Shown here: positions 61,808 through 64,000 of the stretch, one piece after another | Numbering within the stretch: the stretch's first letter is position 1 | How the letters are laid out: every line of letters starts with the position of its first letter | From: Micavibrio sp. UBA6147 | Lineage (GTDB): Bacteria > Pseudomonadota > Alphaproteobacteria > Micavibrionales > UBA1664 | Assembly: GCA_002423185.1 (NCBI GenBank) | Contig: DIUX01000002.1 | Location: forward strand, 567,947-631,946 | DNA length: 64,000 bases | Direction of reading: 5' to 3' | The notes under the pieces: generated by a model | Database searches by the model: none | The model's input: only the letters and a program-made list of their open reading frames with translations | Told to the model about the DNA's origin: nothing | Position numbers and translations under genes: made by a program

Positions 61808-62434
61808 ATGACATATGCCACCATCCCCTATATCGCCCATACCCATGATTTTTACGATATTGTGTTGCTCCCCGACCCTGTGTTGAAAACAAAGGCCAGC
61901 GCCGTATCAGCCGTCGACGACACCATCCGCACCCAAATGGATCGCATGCTCGCGACCATGTACGAAGCACACGGAATCGGCCTTGCCGCCAACCAAGTCG
62001 GCGTTTTGAACCGCGTCATCGTGATGGATGTTGAACAACGTCGGGTAGAAGACGATGATTGCGGCCATCATGGATGCGGCCATGTCCACACCATCATGGT
62101 TCCCGGCAAACCGCTCGCCATGGCCAACCCCGAAATTACATGGTCATCCGAAGAGCGCCGCCTGTACCGCGAAGGCTGCCTGTCCATCCCCGAACAATAT
62201 GCCGAAGTCGAACGCCCCGCTAGCGTGCGCGTCAAATATGTGGATTACAACGGGCAGGCACAGGAAATACTCGCCGAAGGCTTGCTCGCGACCTGTATCC
62301 AGCATGAAATCGACCATCTGAACGGCATTATGTTCACCGACCATATTTCTCGCCTGAAGCGCGACACATTGCTGCGTAAACTCGTGAAATACAAAAAAGA
62401 AAACGAAATTGTCGACGACCGCTTGGTTTTATAA
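61808..62434 (+). CDS. def: Peptide deformylase with His/Cys-rich insertion
   Basis: A 208-residue metalloenzyme that removes the formyl group from nascent proteins. All motifs are intact: GIGLAANQ (56-63), EGCLS (122-126, metal-binding Cys124) and QHEIDHLNG (His166, His170, Glu167). Between motif 1 and 2, residues about 77-100 carry an insertion with EDDDCGHHGCGHVHT, which is not part of the standard enzyme and could bind metal. A terminator follows the gene. fmt, its usual partner, lies 1.2 kb downstream. Confidence 0.94.
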   Translation: MTYATIPYIAHTHDFYDIVLLPDPVLKTKASAVSAVDDTIRTQMDRMLATMYEAHGIGLAANQVGVLNRVIVMDVEQRRVEDDDCGHHGCGHVHTIMVPGKPLAMANPEITWSSEERRLYREGCLSIPEQYAEVERPASVRVKYVDYNGQAQEILAEGLLATCIQHEIDHLNGIMFTDHISRLKRDTLLRKLVKYKKENEIVDDRLVL

Positions 62435-62456
62435 AGGCCAACAACGCCCCAAACGC

Positions 62457-62485
62457 AAAAGACCCGTCAAAAGCGGGTCTTTTTT
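62457..62485 (+). terminator. Rho-independent terminator after def
   Basis: A 10-bp perfect stem AAAAGACCCG/CGGGTCTTTT with loop TCAAAAG, continuing in T. It lies 22 bases after the def stop and separates def from fmt transcription. Confidence 0.92.
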
Positions 62486-62566
62486 ATTATTTCATGGGAA
62501 GTAAAGCGCGGAACAATCCAGCCTTAGCAGCCCCAATCATCGCAGCGAATTTTTCTCTTATTCCGG

Positions 62567-62785
62567 CTATTTAGCAGCAGCGGCAGCAATTTCAATTGTT
62601 TTAACCGTCTTTACCGGCGTAACACTCGCGATTTGTTGAGGTTCAGCGCGGATACCGTCCACCATGCGCATCGCCACGTCTTCGCGCGCCAACAAGGACA
62701 ACCCAAGCACCATCGGCAACCCCAACATCAACGATGCCACATTCAATGACACTCTCTTTACACGCTCATTCATCTTTGCGCTCAT
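62567..62785 (-). CDS. Small hypothetical membrane protein
   Basis: A 72-residue frame starting ATG 62785 with AAGGGG eight bases upstream. Residues about 12-28 (VASLMLGLPMVLGLSLLA) are hydrophobic; the C terminus is Val/Thr/Ala-rich (VTPVKTVKTIEIAAAAAK). No family is recognised. ATG 62773 is an alternative. Confidence 0.5.
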   Translation of the reverse strand: MSAKMNERVKRVSLNVASLMLGLPMVLGLSLLAREDVAMRMVDGIRAEPQQIASVTPVKTVKTIEIAAAAAK

Positions 62786-62987
62786 TCTTCGCACCCCTTA
62801 CACAATTTGGCTCATTGTTATATTGTTTTTTATATTATGGAATATTTTTACCACGAGTTGATTTAAAATTATGTTAATAGCAATCATGCCGCACGGCACC
62901 ATCAAACAAATTTGACAATAAGAGGGGTTTCAGGCTCAATAGGCGGCATAAATATAAAAAGAATGTCGAACAGGGACATAAACCATC

Positions 62988-63488
62988 ATGAATACTTCAT
63001 TGCGACGCCTTTTCGCGGACGCGCAGCGTTTTATATATACGCCGGAGGAACTCGCCCTTCGGTGCGACTTACCGCATTTGCCGGATTTATTAAAAAAACG
63101 CCAAGGCCATCATTTTCCATCGCCACCGCGCCGCCAAGGCGACCCGCATATTATTGTGCATTTCCCGATTGATACATCGCGCGTCCATCCGCGCCCGATG
63201 GAGTCAGACCCGCACAGCTCCGACCAAGTGTTGCTACAGGTCAAAGACAATAGCGGGCGGTATTGCGCCGCCTTGTTCGAGGAAATTCGCATCAATGGCG
63301 CGATGCATTATTTGCTGTGCGACATCACCTTCGACCGGTACTTGCACAACCGCCCGCCGGCCATGCGGATCGACCAACCCGACATTGACCGCTTTTTTAA
63401 GCGGTTCAGCGACACGGTTTTATCGAGTGTTGATTTATCGGCACTGTCCACCGCCTTTCCACAGCGACCGCGCAAAGTGAGCCTTTAG
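62988..63488 (+). CDS. Hypothetical soluble protein
   Basis: A 166-residue protein without membrane segments. It contains YTPEELALRCDLPHLPDLLK, HIIVHFPIDTSRVHPRPMES, QVLLQVKDNSGRYCAALFEE and YLLCDITFDRYLHNRPPAMR. No family is recognised. It lies between def and fmt, where these genes are normally adjacent, and so may be a lineage-specific insertion. Confidence 0.65.
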   Translation: MNTSLRRLFADAQRFIYTPEELALRCDLPHLPDLLKKRQGHHFPSPPRRQGDPHIIVHFPIDTSRVHPRPMESDPHSSDQVLLQVKDNSGRYCAALFEEIRINGAMHYLLCDITFDRYLHNRPPAMRIDQPDIDRFFKRFSDTVLSSVDLSALSTAFPQRPRKVSL

Positions 63489-63607
63489 GACTCAAAAGAT
63501 AAACGCAGCAAAAATGCCGCTACCCGCCAAGACCGGTTGCGTTGACGGGTGGTTTTGCGCTACATCTTGCACAAATTATGCACAGAACAGCAGGAAACCC
63601 GCATATT

Positions 63608-64000
63608 ATGGCAACGCCCCCTTCCAATACCATGCCGCTCAACATCATTTTCATGGGCACACCGGATTTTGCCGTTCCCGCACTCGCGGCGCTCTATGAA
63701 GCCGGACACCGGATACTCTGCGTCTATTCCCAGCCACCCCGCCCCGCGGGGCGGGGGCATAAAGTGCAGGAAACGCCCGTTCATCGGTGGGCGGCGGCGT
63801 ATGACATTCCCGTACGCACCCCGAAATCTCTCAAAAAAGAGCCTGAACAAGCGGAGTTCGCCGCCCTCAAAGCCGACCTTGCGGTGGTTGCGGCCTATGG
63901 CTTGATCCTGCCCAAGGCGGTGCTGGATGCGCCACGCTTCGGGTGTTTGAATATTCATGCCTCGTTGCTCCCCCGCTGGCGCGGCGCATCGCCGATTCAG
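63608..64000 (+). CDS. fmt: Methionyl-tRNA formyltransferase, 5' part
   Basis: The first 131 residues of Fmt, which formylates initiator Met-tRNA; the gene runs off the window. PLNIIFMGTPDFAVPALAAL and RILCVYSQPPRPAGRGHKVQ start the formyl-transferase domain, and GCLNIHASLLPRWRGASPIQ carries the catalytic Asn and His with the conserved SLLPRWRGAAPI-like loop. ATG at 63608 or 63632 are both possible; the second gives the shorter, more typical N terminus. Confidence 0.95.
   Translation, partial: MATPPSNTMPLNIIFMGTPDFAVPALAALYEAGHRILCVYSQPPRPAGRGHKVQETPVHRWAAAYDIPVRTPKSLKKEPEQAEFAALKADLAVVAAYGLILPKAVLDAPRFGCLNIHASLLPRWRGASPIQ

Overview
The window looks like chromosomal DNA of a free-living alphaproteobacterium, perhaps of a Rhodospirillales or Micavibrio-like lineage. 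The support is a GcrA cell-cycle regulator, a DUF1150 gene behind a small heat-shock gene, the order lptC-lptA-lptB-rpoN-hpf-ptsN, and an acpS-lepB-rnc-era block. The lineage below class level is a guess. Most of the DNA is densely packed, moderately GC-rich core genome. A restriction-modification pair (about 1.0-3.0 kb) and the CRISPR-Cas locus (49.7-57.0 kb) look accessory.

Layout. 0-3 kb: partial tRNA-Gly, a ProX-type tRNA-editing protein, a Trm112-like protein, then a convergent type II restriction-modification pair whose methyltransferase carries an N-terminal MerR-like helix-turn-helix. 3-8 kb: two tandem paralogues that fuse TPR repeats to a SAM methyltransferase. 8-14 kb: leuA, two small membrane proteins, folE, a CHCC zinc-finger protein, hsp20-DUF1150 and ptsN. 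14-21 kb: hpf, rpoN, lptB, lptA, lptC, kdsD and an RNase D. 21-30 kb: a hydrolase, tRNA-Leu(CAG), a receiver-domain protein, pmbA, and a polysaccharide-export set (outer-membrane barrel, Wza-like lipoprotein, Wzc-like kinase). 30-36 kb: recR, gcrA, era, rnc, lepB, acpS, DUF2062.

36-45 kb: an OmpR/EnvZ-type two-component pair leads into a tightly packed run of seven genes (FAD oxidoreductase, DUF1365, cyclopropane/furan fatty-acid type methyltransferase, chalcone-isomerase-like protein, MFS transporter, DUF3833 lipoprotein, SDR). The set resembles the singlet-oxygen/RpoE-ChrR-associated fatty-acid modification cluster of other alphaproteobacteria, but here it follows a histidine kinase pair. 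45-49 kb: a RimK-like ATP-grasp ligase, a GNAT acetyltransferase and a double C39-like peptidase whose second copy has lost its catalytic cysteine.

49-57 kb: a compact type II-C CRISPR-Cas system with 41 identical 36-bp repeats and 40 spacers of 30 bp, cas2, cas1, a 1025-residue cas9 with all catalytic residues, and a tracrRNA divergent from cas9. Each repeat contains a near-consensus sigma-70 promoter (TTGACC, 16 bp, TACAAT), so each spacer probably has its own transcript start. The tracrRNA has a TTGACA promoter whose expected start falls on the first base of the anti-repeat, and it ends in a UUCG-capped terminator.

57-64 kb: tRNA-Ala(GGC), engB, three tandem paralogous single-membrane-segment proteins (the middle one frameshifted near its C terminus), rmuC, def with a His/Cys-rich insertion, two small hypotheticals and the start of fmt.
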